Source: Gnetum montanum (lineage: Eukaryota > Streptophyta > Gnetopsida > Gnetales > Gnetaceae). Taken from it: 21,195 nucleotides of DNA. The translations under genes were made by a program, and so were the position numbers. Below are positions 8,479 through 17,078 of the stretch, piece after piece (position 1 is the first letter of the stretch; every line of letters starts with the position of its first letter). The stretch covers positions 1-21,195 of the forward strand of contig MNCI01005272.1 of the NCBI GenBank assembly GCA_015680685.1, in the 5' to 3' direction. Under the pieces are notes generated by a model. That model ran no database searches. It saw only the letters and a list, made by a program, of their open reading frames with translations, and was not told where the DNA came from.

Positions 8479-10809
8479 ATGTCTCTCTCACAAGACTATG
8501 ACCATGCCAAAACTAGTGAGGCAATTCATTGAGGAACCAATGAAATATATGATGATGAAGATGAAGTTAGGCATACTCAATCCTATGTAGGGATCTCCTA
8601 TAATCATGGGCATCCCAATGGTACTCAAGGATTCTTGTCATCTAGCTCTAGCACCTCTAGTAAGTATGGGACATCCCATAGAATGAGGAGGCCCGTAAGG
8701 CTTAAGGCCTTCTCAATAGTTAATAAGAATCTATCCAAGGATGATTGGAAGACTTAAAAAATTCATAACAAGTTTTATAGTTCCTTCTCTTCCTCTACTC
8801 CTTCAACGTTAGATTGTGATACGAATGACTATCTTTCAAGGGATCAACGTAGAACTAAAGATCAAGCTCACAAAGAAAATCAAGAATGCCAACATGAACA
8901 AGGAAAACATCATCCCAACTCAGAAACTCATACCCTACTTAGTGACGATGAACCCTTGCTAGCTACTAAGAGCCTAATGCCTATACAAGAGGTTTTTCGA
9001 ATATCCTACAGGCATCACAAAGAAAGCCATCTACCTAGGCTTGATTTAAAACAACTTTCCCAAGTTTTGAGGAGGTTATAATTTAGATTCGCAACAACAT
9101 TTACAAGCCTTCTATGATGCCTGTACATGGAACAATATTGATAATGGGTGAAAAAAATTAAGCTCTTTCCTATGACACTCTTTGGCCAAGCAAAAGTATG
9201 GTATAGGTCTTTAAAATTGAAATCAATTCAACATTGGCCGACAATGGTAGAACTCTTCAATGAAAGATATCAAACTTATGCAAAAGTGTCAACCTTGAGG
9301 AGAAAAATCCAAGAGTGGAAACAAGCACAACATGAACCCTTGGAAATGGCCTTAGAAAGATATTATGCATTGTTAAAAAATTTCCCAAGCCATGAATTCT
9401 CTAAGAAAAGGCTAATGTACGACATCATGGATGGGCTCCGTAATGAAACAAGGGAGACCCTAGGGATGTATGCCCGAGGTCAACTATATGTGCTATGAAC
9501 CCATCAACTCCAAGAGCTTATTAAGTGGGTAGCAAAAGAAGAAGGAGAAATAGCTAAATGGGAGAATGTTGAAAGTTCTCAACAGGACCAAAATCTCAAC
9601 TTAACAAGGGTCCATGATCATGAAGAGGAAAAATCAACTCACTTCAAGGAGGTGGAATCATCTTTGCCAATCCTACAATCACTGGATGAAATTGAGGCAA
9701 AGATAAATAAGATGATGGAATCGGTACATGAAAGACATGGAGAATATGCCAACATTATTAGAGGAAGAACCATGACAAACCAAGAAATAGGGTAGAACAC
9801 CACTAGACAATTAAAAAGAAGGGTTGAAGAAAATAAGAATAGGAACTCAACTGCCAATCATACGTATCAATGTAATATTTTCTTGTACAATCACCCCAAA
9901 GGTCAATGCCCAATATTGTCACATTTACATGAGCATTGAGCAGGAATGTTACATATAGAGTTCGTAAAAAAATACTATGTCCAACCATAGTGGCAAAAAC
10001 CTCAGTCGTGGGGGAGGCCACCGCCAACTAGACCATACCCTTCGTATGTCCCAACGCCAAATGCTTATTATGTTCAACACCCTATTTCTCCAATGGGTTC
10101 AGCATCCTCTACCTCATCTCATTTTTATCATTCTCCTGAATACTATCCACCCATGAATTCTCCAACAAGATCACCAACTCATGTGTCTTACACTTCCCCT
10201 CAACCTTAATATTCTCATACTTCACCCCCTTCTACATCACCACTAGCTGTGCTAGAAGGTTTTGCACCACAACACCAACCCACGAATGTTACTTGTGCTA
10301 CTACTATCAATAGCAATGGAGGTTCTCCACAATGTCGAAAGCATCCTTTCTTTAGGCATGACTGTAGAAAGAGACAACATAGTTCTAAAACCACTGCATC
10401 CACCAACTCAGCACAAGTTCAGCACTGTGATGCATCTTCTCCTTCAAACTCAACACCTCTTGTGACTCTATCCAAGCCATCAATTAACACTCCAACAACC
10501 ATGCAGCCCAATGAATATAGCCATGTAGGAAGATATATTGATCCTTGCATACCATCTTACAGTCATGGGTGCCATTGTGGGTCAACTCCTTATTAATTAA
10601 CCACATCTTATAACTTGCCCCACTATGTCAACTTTAATCAAGTGTGTGCACCCCAATTTTGGTACATTCTAGCCATCACATCAAAAGACACCCAATGGTT
10701 TGGACATCACCAGACTCTAATATTTCCAACATGCATGGATCCACATTTTCCATTTATTAATTCTAGCCATGCCCAAAAGTTTAGTTATGGGGGGTATCCC
10801 CCATTCTAA
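8479..10809 (+). pseudogene. gag: Gag polyprotein of Element 1, decayed
   Basis: A frame opening with ATG at 8479 (MSLSQDYDHAK) runs in the same phase to TAA at 10807, about 776 codons. It is broken by stops at about 8530, 8755, 9079, 9496, 9793, 10207 and 10594 and by a paired frameshift near 9060-9150, where the frame two bases away carries GGYNLDSQQHLQAFYDAC. The core at 9148-9495 matches the retrotransposon Gag capsid family (KIKLFPMTLFGQAKVWYRSL, then W..M...F..RY). A knuckle-like C-x2-F-x3-H-x4-C lies at 9871-9909, with its second Cys lost. The C-terminal third is rich in Ser, Pro, Thr and His. Gag would form the particle that packages element RNA. Stops are mostly explained by C-to-T or G-to-A changes. 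Confidence 0.8.
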
Positions 10810-12161
10810 CAATAGCATAATTAATAAATGTTTTCATTTTCTTTAATTTTACAATTTTTTGTTTTCCAGTTTTTCATCTTTTAATTTATTGTTTTGTCTT
10901 TTTTTCTTTTTGTATTTTTATGAGTAATCTCATCTATGAATAAAACATTCATGTGACTTGTTGGTTGGGGTGTTATTCTATGCTATCAAGTCTCAGGTGA
11001 CTAATTATTTGAATAGCAAGCCCATCACATCCATCCAACCATTCTATTAATAAGAGGTTCTACTCTCGGTACAATGATATTCTTGACATCATTAAAACTT
11101 AAAGTAGTTTTGTGCTCATTATGCCCAGAGTGAAGAAGGATGGACTAAGAGGGAATGGTTAGGGTGTGACATCAAGAAGACTTGTAGATTCTCTTTGGTG
11201 ACATCTATAGGTGCTATCATACAACTTGGTTGTACCAAGATCCTTGTAGATCTAATGGAAAATGGAAGTAAGAGTATTAAAGGCATCCAATACAAAGACA
11301 TGTACCCATGCCTTAAGGTAGGTGGCTTCTCTGAATTAAATACTTCAGAAAAAAAGTGTGTGTGCCAAAGTAGCCAAACAAAAATTATGGCACAAAGAAA
11401 TTCCAAGTCACTCCTCCCTTGCACAAAATGCCAAGTGATCGTATGCCTTACTTTCATGATCCTCTTATGAATGTCCATCATTGGAATGAAACAATGCAAT
11501 GTCATTGATAAGAGGAATGGACTTAGTCTTGATTTTGGAGCGATGGGCTAATGACACATTAACCATGCCCTACACTCAAGATTTATTGTGCCGTGAGTCA
11601 GTTAACTCACGTCCCAATCTTTGCAATCCCTTCTCTAATTCATCCCATCTCGTTGTTCATGTTTTTGTGACTTGTGTCTTGTGTAGCATTTAATTCATAC
11701 CACATCATGGTGGTATGTACATGTGTGTGTTTTTTTGCATCAGTGTAGATTGCATTTAATCCTTCTAGTGCCTACGGAAATTTTAAGGTGTGGTTACGCA
11801 AGGGCATTATAGGTAAGAACCTACTTTGGGGAGGACCCACTTGCGCAAATTTTGTAATTTGTACTTTCTGCACATCACCACATCATTTTATGCCCTCCAA
11901 GTACTTCATTGCCAAATCTATCCTTCCCTTTTTCATCATGTTCTCAAACATTCCTCAAAACCATTACATGTTCTTTCATATGTCACCTAAACAAATTAGG
12001 TCTGATATTAAACTTTTGGAGCAACTTCCTTGAAAATATTTCTAACTCTAAAGTCACACTAAACAAAGAATTCAATATTTATTAAAGGCAATGAGTAAGG
12101 TATGAAATAATTGGACTTCTTTCAATAACCTTTCTAACAATTGATCTTTGTGTGATTATAG
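10810..12161 (+). other. Non-coding spacer of Element 1, conserved with Element 2
   Basis: No pol domain is present. From about 11395 on, the spacer aligns with the minus strand of 21190-20735 in Element 2: shared CACTCCTCCCTTG, CCAAGTGATCGTATGCC and CTACTTTGGGGAGGA-type text at 11822-11836. The match resumes just before ORF2. Open frames here (11119-11505 minus, 11195-11470, 11499-11693, 11788-12033 plus) are not conserved as proteins between the copies and are not called. Confidence 0.6.
12131..12161 (+). promoter_or_regulatory. Branch-point and 3' splice-site-like signal before ORF2
   Basis: TTCTAAC (12132-12138) followed by a U-rich stretch and TGTGATTATAG ending directly at the ATG (12162). 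Element 2 has the equivalent ACTAAT and TGTGATTGTAG at 19895-19869. A GTAAGG donor-like site lies at 12095 here and at 19927 there. Local introns would be 67 and 59 nt, near or below the plant minimum, so a distal donor is also possible. Confidence 0.4.
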
Positions 12162-12600
12162 ATGGCCCCTAAAAGAGGACAACAAGGAGGACCTTATAAA
12201 GGTGCAACTAAATGCCCAGTGGGAGGAAAAGGCTAAGGACCTCATGTAGAACATGTAGATCAAGGGGCACAATTCTTTAGCATCCATCAGGGGCCTCCTA
12301 TCACTACATAATCTAGCCAAGCAAAAGGTGGAGAGGTTGGGATCCAAGCCTATGAAGAGGAACGATGGCTATCTGCGGCATGGCATATTAAGGCCAATCA
12401 AGTATTCCCATAGCTACTGTGCCCATGGGAAATTCCAACTCCATAAAACATTGGAACATCAGCATGGACAGCTCATAATCCTTAGATAGAAGAGGAGAAA
12501 CGTCAAGTGCTTCTTCAACGATATCAATCTTAGAATCCTAGAAGCACAAGACAAAGGAAAGCAACCCATGGAGGAGCCACCGTCACCTAGAACCACATGA
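12162..12600 (+). pseudogene. ORF2 of Element 1, internally deleted
   Basis: It opens MAPKRGQQGGPYKG, reaches QFFSIHQGPP, and passes within about 20 codons to AYEEERWLSAAWHIKANQ. These match the first about 45 codons and the last part of Element 2's ORF2 (MAPK..., QSFSIHQEEPP, AYEEERRVFAAWYVKANQ). The segment before AYEEER is 186 nt here versus 2538 nt there, a loss of 2352 nt, a multiple of three; start and end remain in one phase. Stops (TAA about 12231, TAG, others) and a late frameshift before the final MEEPPSPRTT then TGA (12598) show decay. Function unknown; what remains is the basic N-terminus and the charged C-terminal tail. Confidence 0.7.
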
Positions 12601-12772
12601 GTTCCAACATAATTTTGTAATTTTGTAATTTTGTGTCTATGTCCCAATTTTTTCATATCCACTACGGCATGAATAAATTTCTAGTCAGTGAATAATCCCA
12701 TACCTATCCACTGTGTAATCAATTAAGCTTATTCCTCACTTTCTTTGACTCGAGGACGAGTTGTTATTTAGT

Positions 12773-12782
12773 CATGGGGGTA
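12773..12782 (+). other. Polypurine tract of Element 1
   Basis: CATGGGGGTA directly precedes the right LTR, with CGAGGACGAG 13 bases above it, a block often found near the 3' end of plant Ty3 elements. Element 2 keeps the same ATGGGGGTA in reverse at 16908-16917. The PPT primes plus-strand synthesis. Confidence 0.7.
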
Positions 12783-13655
12783 TGATGAATCGTGGTTACT
12801 AGGCCCCATATACTAGGCCTCATATACCAGGCCCCATATATGTGGCCTTGTTGACACATCCATGCATGCATTTACGGGGCCTCATTAACGCAACGTCTAT
12901 TTCTAGCTATAAATAAGTGCACACCCACCGCACTTAAGCATCTTTTTGGTAGTTGTAGTGAAGCTCTTGTAGTTTTTTCTCATAGGAGTTAGACTATTTT
13001 CCCAAGTGCATGGCTGCAATGTAATGCTTGTAATTGTATGGAACCTTTATTCGAGTGTGATGTACTTGGACATGCACACGATTGACAATAAAGATCGAGA
13101 TTACTTCATCATTGCAGCATTCACTTAGTTTTAATTGTTTAATTGTTATTGTTATTTATTGTTTTCTTAGTTAATATTTCTTTACCATCATTTACTATTC
13201 TTGTTGTTAAATGCGGAATGAGTATGACTTAATCATAAACATTGAAGTGTAACTACTTGGTAACCCAGTAGCATATCTAGGAGCGCTCAAGTAATATATG
13301 CTTGGTAAGCCCAGAAGTAGTAGATGAGGTCCAAGCTATGTATAGATGATTGAGGACAGATGCTCATCGTACTTGGGCTAGCTTAGATTCTCTTCTCCCA
13401 CTCCCTCTTAGCTAAAACAAAGTTATTTTCCATTGCCTCTAGGAGTAGCACTAGTTTAGGTCCACATCATACACCTCACTCTAGACTAAACCATACATGA
13501 CAAAGAAAATACTAGTCTAGGTGGAAAGATAGTGAACTGCGATCAATGTATAACGATCTAGATACCACGACTAGCCTATCTGTGGAGTTTGACCAGATTG
13601 TGCATGAATGCTCATATTCATATGGTTGAGTGTAGGGGTACCTCGCCACTCATCA
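12783..13655 (+). repeat. Element 1 right (3') LTR
   Basis: Starts TGATGAATCGTGG and ends CGCCACTCATCA. It aligns throughout with 7441-8345, differing mainly by transitions and by about two fewer U3 repeat units. TATA box at 12907-12916. Confidence 0.92.
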
Positions 13656-14560
13656 TTTGACCTTATAATATTTTTTAAGAATTTCTATTAATGACTTGGT
13701 AATTTTTGTGAAAGAGAGTATAAATATTTTGATAAAATTTGTATTTTCAAAGAAAGATCTAAGAGATGTTTTATTTTTCAAATATTCAATATCTTGAATT
13801 ACTTCAATTCTTGAATTATCAATAGCTATACTTGTATAACATATGATATGGGCAAGGAGACTTTTAGTTTTTACTCTAAAAATACTTTCTTTGGGTTTAA
13901 AGATATTTTAAATTTACAACATCTATCAAAAATATCTTGAAGATGACTTATATGATCCTTTTTCCTAATGAATAGATAGTAATATCATTAAGATAAACAA
14001 CCATAGATTTGCCAATAAGTTCTCTAAATGTGGTATCCATTGCTCTCTAAAAAGTTTCCCCGACATTGAAAAGACCAAATGAAATTTATCTATATGTAAA
14101 AGTTCCACACTTTTCTATGAAGGATATTTTGTATCTATCATCTTTATTAATCATGATCTAATTGTATTCTAAAAAATCCATCAAAAAATGAATAAGCTTG
14201 GTATCTTGAAAATTTAATTAACATCTCATCTATCTTTAGGAGAGTTTGTACCTATCTTTCTTGATGCTTCATTTAGATTTCCAAAATCAACACACAATCT
14301 GATATCTCCATTTTTCTTTCTTACAGTTACAAGATTCGCTACCCAAACAGAATATTGAATGGAATAAATAATCTTGGCTTATAAAAAAAAATTTAGCTTG
14401 CATAACATGTTCAAACATAGGATTAAAATTCCTCTATTTTTGTTGTACCACTTAATAGCCCTCTACTAAAATAATTTTATGAGTAATGATATTAGGGTAA
14501 AATTTTCTAAGATCATCATATGACCAAGAAAATTTATCAAGGTTTTTCTTGAGTAATGAT
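13656..14560 (-). pseudogene. pol: Host Ty3/gypsy reverse transcriptase (pol, middle piece)
   Basis: Read on the minus strand. The pre-RT segment has FSWSYDDLRKFYPNIITH (about 14545-14490). The RT core has SVWVANLVTVRKKNGDIRLC (about 14350-14290) and CVDFGNLN, then, after frameshifts, KYQAYSF-like text, GTFTYR, SFGLFNV and FRELIGKSMVVYLNDITIYS, HISHLQDIF and ISLNPKK. The catalytic YxDD is YLND (13984-13995), so Asp is lost by a G-to-A change. The domain runs to the edge of Element 1 at 13656 and continues at 7440. RT would copy element RNA into DNA; this copy is dead. Motifs fit the Tat/Ogre/Athila branch better than chromoviruses, though lineage needs a tree. Confidence 0.8.
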
Positions 14561-14929
14561 AGTAATTTTTATTTGAAAATAAGATTACTTCTCTTAGTTA
14601 TATTCAATATTTTTGGATTATCTTTTGATTCTAAATTTAATGTTTTATAAGCCTAATCTTTAGAATTCTAAACCTCTAATCCTTGAATCAATCTTTCATG
14701 AAACTCTTGTTCATAAATGATAATTTCCTTTGGAATGAAATTAGACATGAGATGAGTTGAAGTTTCATTAACGAAGTGAGTTTTATCTTTAAATTCATCC
14801 TTATTCTTTAAGAATATAAGTTTTTGTTGATCATCTTAAAAGCCTTGTAAATTATTTATATTGTCAAGAACAAATGGTTGATAATCAACTTCTATCATAA
14901 TTATTTTATATCTAACAACCTTGGATGGA

Positions 14930-15315
14930 TGTAGAGTAGATGCTACCATGGTTAATTCATCAGTTGTTTGATTATTATTTCTTGGAATGGGAATAACCTT
15001 GCATTTTTTGACTTATCTATGATAGTACATGTGAATTGTTTATAAGGAATTAAAAATGAACTTTTTATTACACAATTTCCTTTAATCTATCCACAAATAA
15101 GTTTACAATCATCTTTTATAGTTAGTTTTTTTAGACCTTCTTTCAAAGCTTTCTTCATTCCTATAAATAAGGATTCATATTTTGTCCTATTATTAGTACA
15201 AGAAAATGCTAGATGAATGGTCCTAAATTTTTTTTTAGAATTTTTATTAACCAAAACAATATCAAATCCAGCTTCTTTAGAATTATAAGAGCCATCAAAA
15301 TATAATTCTCATCCC
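14930..15315 (-). pseudogene. Additional RNase H domain (aRNH-like) upstream of RT in host pol
   Basis: Minus-strand translation gives ELYFDGSYNSKEAGFDIVLV (from about 15310), FSCTNNRTKYESLFIGMKKA, LKKLTIKDDCKLICG and, after a one-base shift, PRNNNQTTDELTMVAST (about 14975-14935). This is the RNase H pattern FDGS / NN-AEYEAL / GDS-L / A-D-LA, the kind found as a second RNase H in Tat-type plant elements. The first and third acidic sites are kept; the Glu of AEY is Lys here (G-to-A decay). It lies after the protease and before the FSWSY pre-RT segment, so the order is PR - RNase H - RT - (degenerate) RNase H. RNase H removes the RNA strand of the hybrid during replication. Confidence 0.75.
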
Positions 15316-15649
15316 TCATCTTCTACTTGTTTTGATTTCTTTAAAATCAGAATTTCTTTTATAGAATAATTTCCAACTAAAATATCTTTAGTTTAAATTA
15401 CCTCGTTCTTACCATCAGATGTAATGTTCTTTAGCATAAAGGATTCACTATATATATAAATTTTGTTTGGTTCTCCTTTCCATGGTAAGTGCATGTGTGA
15501 ATAATCAGCCATTATGTATCCTAAAACTTTTTTACTCTAACTTTAGCTTAAAAGAAGACTATATTAGTCTAGAATATCTATTATTTTGACTGTTACTTTG
15601 CTTTTTGATACAGGGCTTAGCAGCTATTTGGAGTAAGACATTTTCCAAC

Positions 15650-16056
15650 TAGCTCATAATTTTCACTCTACTTTTGTCTACCAAAATGTTATTTTCATTT
15701 GACTATTCTAGTGTGAGACCCAACTCTTTACAGATTGATAACAACATAAGAGTTGAAGCAGCTCTTGAATCAACCAAAAAATTATGCAAATACCTTCCAT
15801 TAAATGTGATCATTATGAGAAAAGGAGGGATTTCTTTATTAAGTATACATGGGTATTTTGGCTTAACCTTATACTCATTATAGAAAACATTTGCCTCATA
15901 TTCCCCTACTTTCCTCTTTTATTAACCATTTCTAGGATCTTCTTTTGCTGACTATTTAATTACATCGATTGAAATACACTTATATTAGCTTTGATAAATT
16001 TAAGATCCTCTATTAAGTCATATTCTTTTTCACCATAAAAATTCTTTGTTCTATAC
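15650..16056 (-). pseudogene. Host aspartic protease and gag-pol linker
   Basis: Minus strand: EYDLIEDLKFIKANISVFQS and LNSQQKKILEMVNKRG (about 16025-15930), a linker of the kind preceding protease in Tat-like elements, then PPFLIMITFNGRYLHNFLVD followed by SRAAST. The active-site DSG/DTG is DSR (codons 15771-15763) and the flanking hydrophobic strand and LSICKELGLTL are typical of retropepsin. Stops and frameshifts follow. A segment with HMHLPWKGEPNKIYI and EILILKKSKQVEDEG (about 15500-15320) joins it to the RNase H. The protease would cut Gag-Pol. Element 2 interrupts the linker at 16056. Confidence 0.7.
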
Positions 16057-16300
16057 TGATGGGTGGCGAGGTACCCCTACACTCAACCATACGAAACGAG
16101 CATCGCATGCGTGATCCGATTGAACTCCACAGATGGACTAGTTGTGGCACCTAGATAGTTATCCTTAAGTCGCAATTCGCTATCTTCCCACCTAGACTAG
16201 TACTACATATGTCACGTATGGTTTGAAACACCGGGAAAAAAAAAATTACGGGTCCGCCTCAAACGAAGATTCGTAATTCGAGCGAGAACGTGCCTCAAAT

Positions 16301-16344
16301 CTGTCTAAGGACAAGTTTACGCTCTATCACGCACGGCAGCGTGA
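16301..16344. repeat. 44-bp exact duplicate, copy 1 (with 16449-16492)
   Basis: The 44 bases starting CTGTCTAAGGACAAGTTTAC recur identically at 16449-16492. Ns sit at 16351, 16446 and 16493, right at or near the copy edges. Perfect identity inside an otherwise diverged LTR next to Ns suggests a scaffolding or gap-filling error rather than biology. Confidence 0.8.
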
Positions 16345-16358
16345 TGAGCGNTTAGGAC

Positions 16359-16445
16359 TACCAAGTGTAGATCCTAGGTACACCACTGGGATTACCAAGC
16401 ACAGATCCCAAATATGCCACTAGGTTACCAAGCGTAGATCCTAGC
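16359..16445. repeat. Short tandem array, about 33-34 bp units
   Basis: Three units begin ACCAAG(T/C)(G/A)YAGATCC. The same region of the Element 1 LTR has two CTTGGTAA-bearing units (7946-8000), so the repeat predates the split of the two elements. Confidence 0.65.
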
Positions 16446-16780
16446 NCTCTGTCTAAGGACAAGTTTACGCTCTATCACGCACGGCAGCGTGANTTGTTCC
16501 ACGTTCTAGGAGTTTAAGGGTAAGAGAGAAAACAGTAAATAACATTAAATAAATAACAGATAAATAAATGAAAAATTGAATGCTGCAATGATGAAGTAAT
16601 CTCAATCTTTATCGCTGATCATGTGTGTGTCCAAGTACAGCACACTCGAATAAAGACACCGTACAATTACATTCACCACACTGTGGGTAGACACGGGAAA
16701 AAATCTAACTCTGGAGGGATCAAACTGCCAGAGCTTCGCTACTCTAAAACTGGGATCCCCAAACAAGGGAGTGTTGCATC

Positions 16781-16790
16781 TTATTTATAG
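16781..16790 (-). promoter_or_regulatory. TATA box of Element 2 3' LTR
   Basis: Minus strand CTATAAATAA, same as in Element 1, directly below a GATATCG repeat block. Confidence 0.65.
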
Positions 16791-16797
16791 ATATGGC

Positions 16798-16900
16798 AGC
16801 GAACTACAATATCACGTATGCGATATCGTAGGGAAGACGTGATATCGTGGGAGATGCGATATCGCGGTGGACGTGATATCATAGCCTATGCGAATCGCGT
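16798..16900 (-). repeat. U3 minisatellite of Element 2 (GATATCG type)
   Basis: Four to five 17-20 bp units of the type ACGATATCRCRTCTYCC, each with the palindrome GATATC. They occupy the place where Element 1 has TATACTAGGCC units. Confidence 0.7.
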
Positions 16901-16907
16901 CTCATCA

Positions 16908-16917
16908 TACCCCCATG
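16908..16917 (-). other. Polypurine tract of Element 2
   Basis: Minus strand ATGGGGGTA directly above the LTR start TGATGAG, matching Element 1. A decayed CAAGGATGAT lies where Element 1 has CGAGGACGAG. Confidence 0.65.
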
Positions 16918-17078
16918 ATTGAATAAAAAATCATCCTTGAGTTACAAGGATAAAAAGCTTCAGTGATTACACAATGGATAGGTATGGGATTATTAACTAG
17001 AAAAAGAAATGGACTAATGCCACATTATGGGAAGACACAACACAGAGAAAAAATACTACAACTACAAAAATGTGGAAC

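Larger units (their letters stand above)
7441..13655 (+). mobile_element. Element 1: complete non-autonomous LTR retrotransposon with gag and a shrunken ORF2
   Basis: Two related LTRs (905 and 873 bp) begin TGATGAATC and end CACTCATCA. A PBS complementary to a plant tRNA-Asp 3' end follows the left LTR, and a polypurine tract with ATGGGGGTA precedes the right one. Imperfect 5-bp target duplications flank it. Inside are a decayed Gag frame (8479-10809), a non-coding spacer and a short ORF2 (12162-12600). No protease, RT, RNase H or integrase was found, so it resembles the pol-less TR-GAG class and would need a partner's enzymes. LTRs differ at about one base in ten by eye, so it is old. It is inserted in the host element between RT and RNase H. 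Confidence 0.85.
16057..16907 (-). repeat. Element 2 3' LTR
   Basis: Minus strand starts TGATGAGACGCG and ends CGCCACCCATCA. Shares with the Element 1 LTR the TATA box CTATAAATAA, GTAGCGAAGCTCT, GTAATTGTACGG, GATTACTTCATCATTGCAGC and the end TTGAGTGTAGGGGTACCTCG. U3 upstream of TATA is replaced by GATATCG repeats. Contains three N positions (16351, 16446, 16493) and a duplicated 44-mer that is probably an assembly artefact. Confidence 0.88.

Noticed and set aside
9907-9949. Second zinc-knuckle-like pattern (C-x2-C ... C) in another frame
   Set aside because: It needs a one-base correction and lacks the His; the in-phase pattern at 9871-9909 is the simpler reading.
10215-10465. Frames 10215-10406 minus and 10262-10465 plus
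   Set aside because: Shadows of the Gag C-terminal frame, which is continuous in phase with the capsid region.
15674-15883. Plus-strand 69-codon frame
   Set aside because: Antisense to the protease domain, whose motifs read clearly on the minus strand.
13656-16056. Endogenous pararetrovirus (caulimovirid) pol
   Set aside because: No movement protein or coat motifs; the second-type RNase H, gag-protease linker text and FSWSY pre-RT segment fit a Ty3/gypsy Tat-like element better.
16301-16492. CRISPR-like pattern of repeats and spacers
   Set aside because: Only two exact copies plus an unrelated 33-bp array inside a plant LTR, with Ns at the edges; not a CRISPR array.
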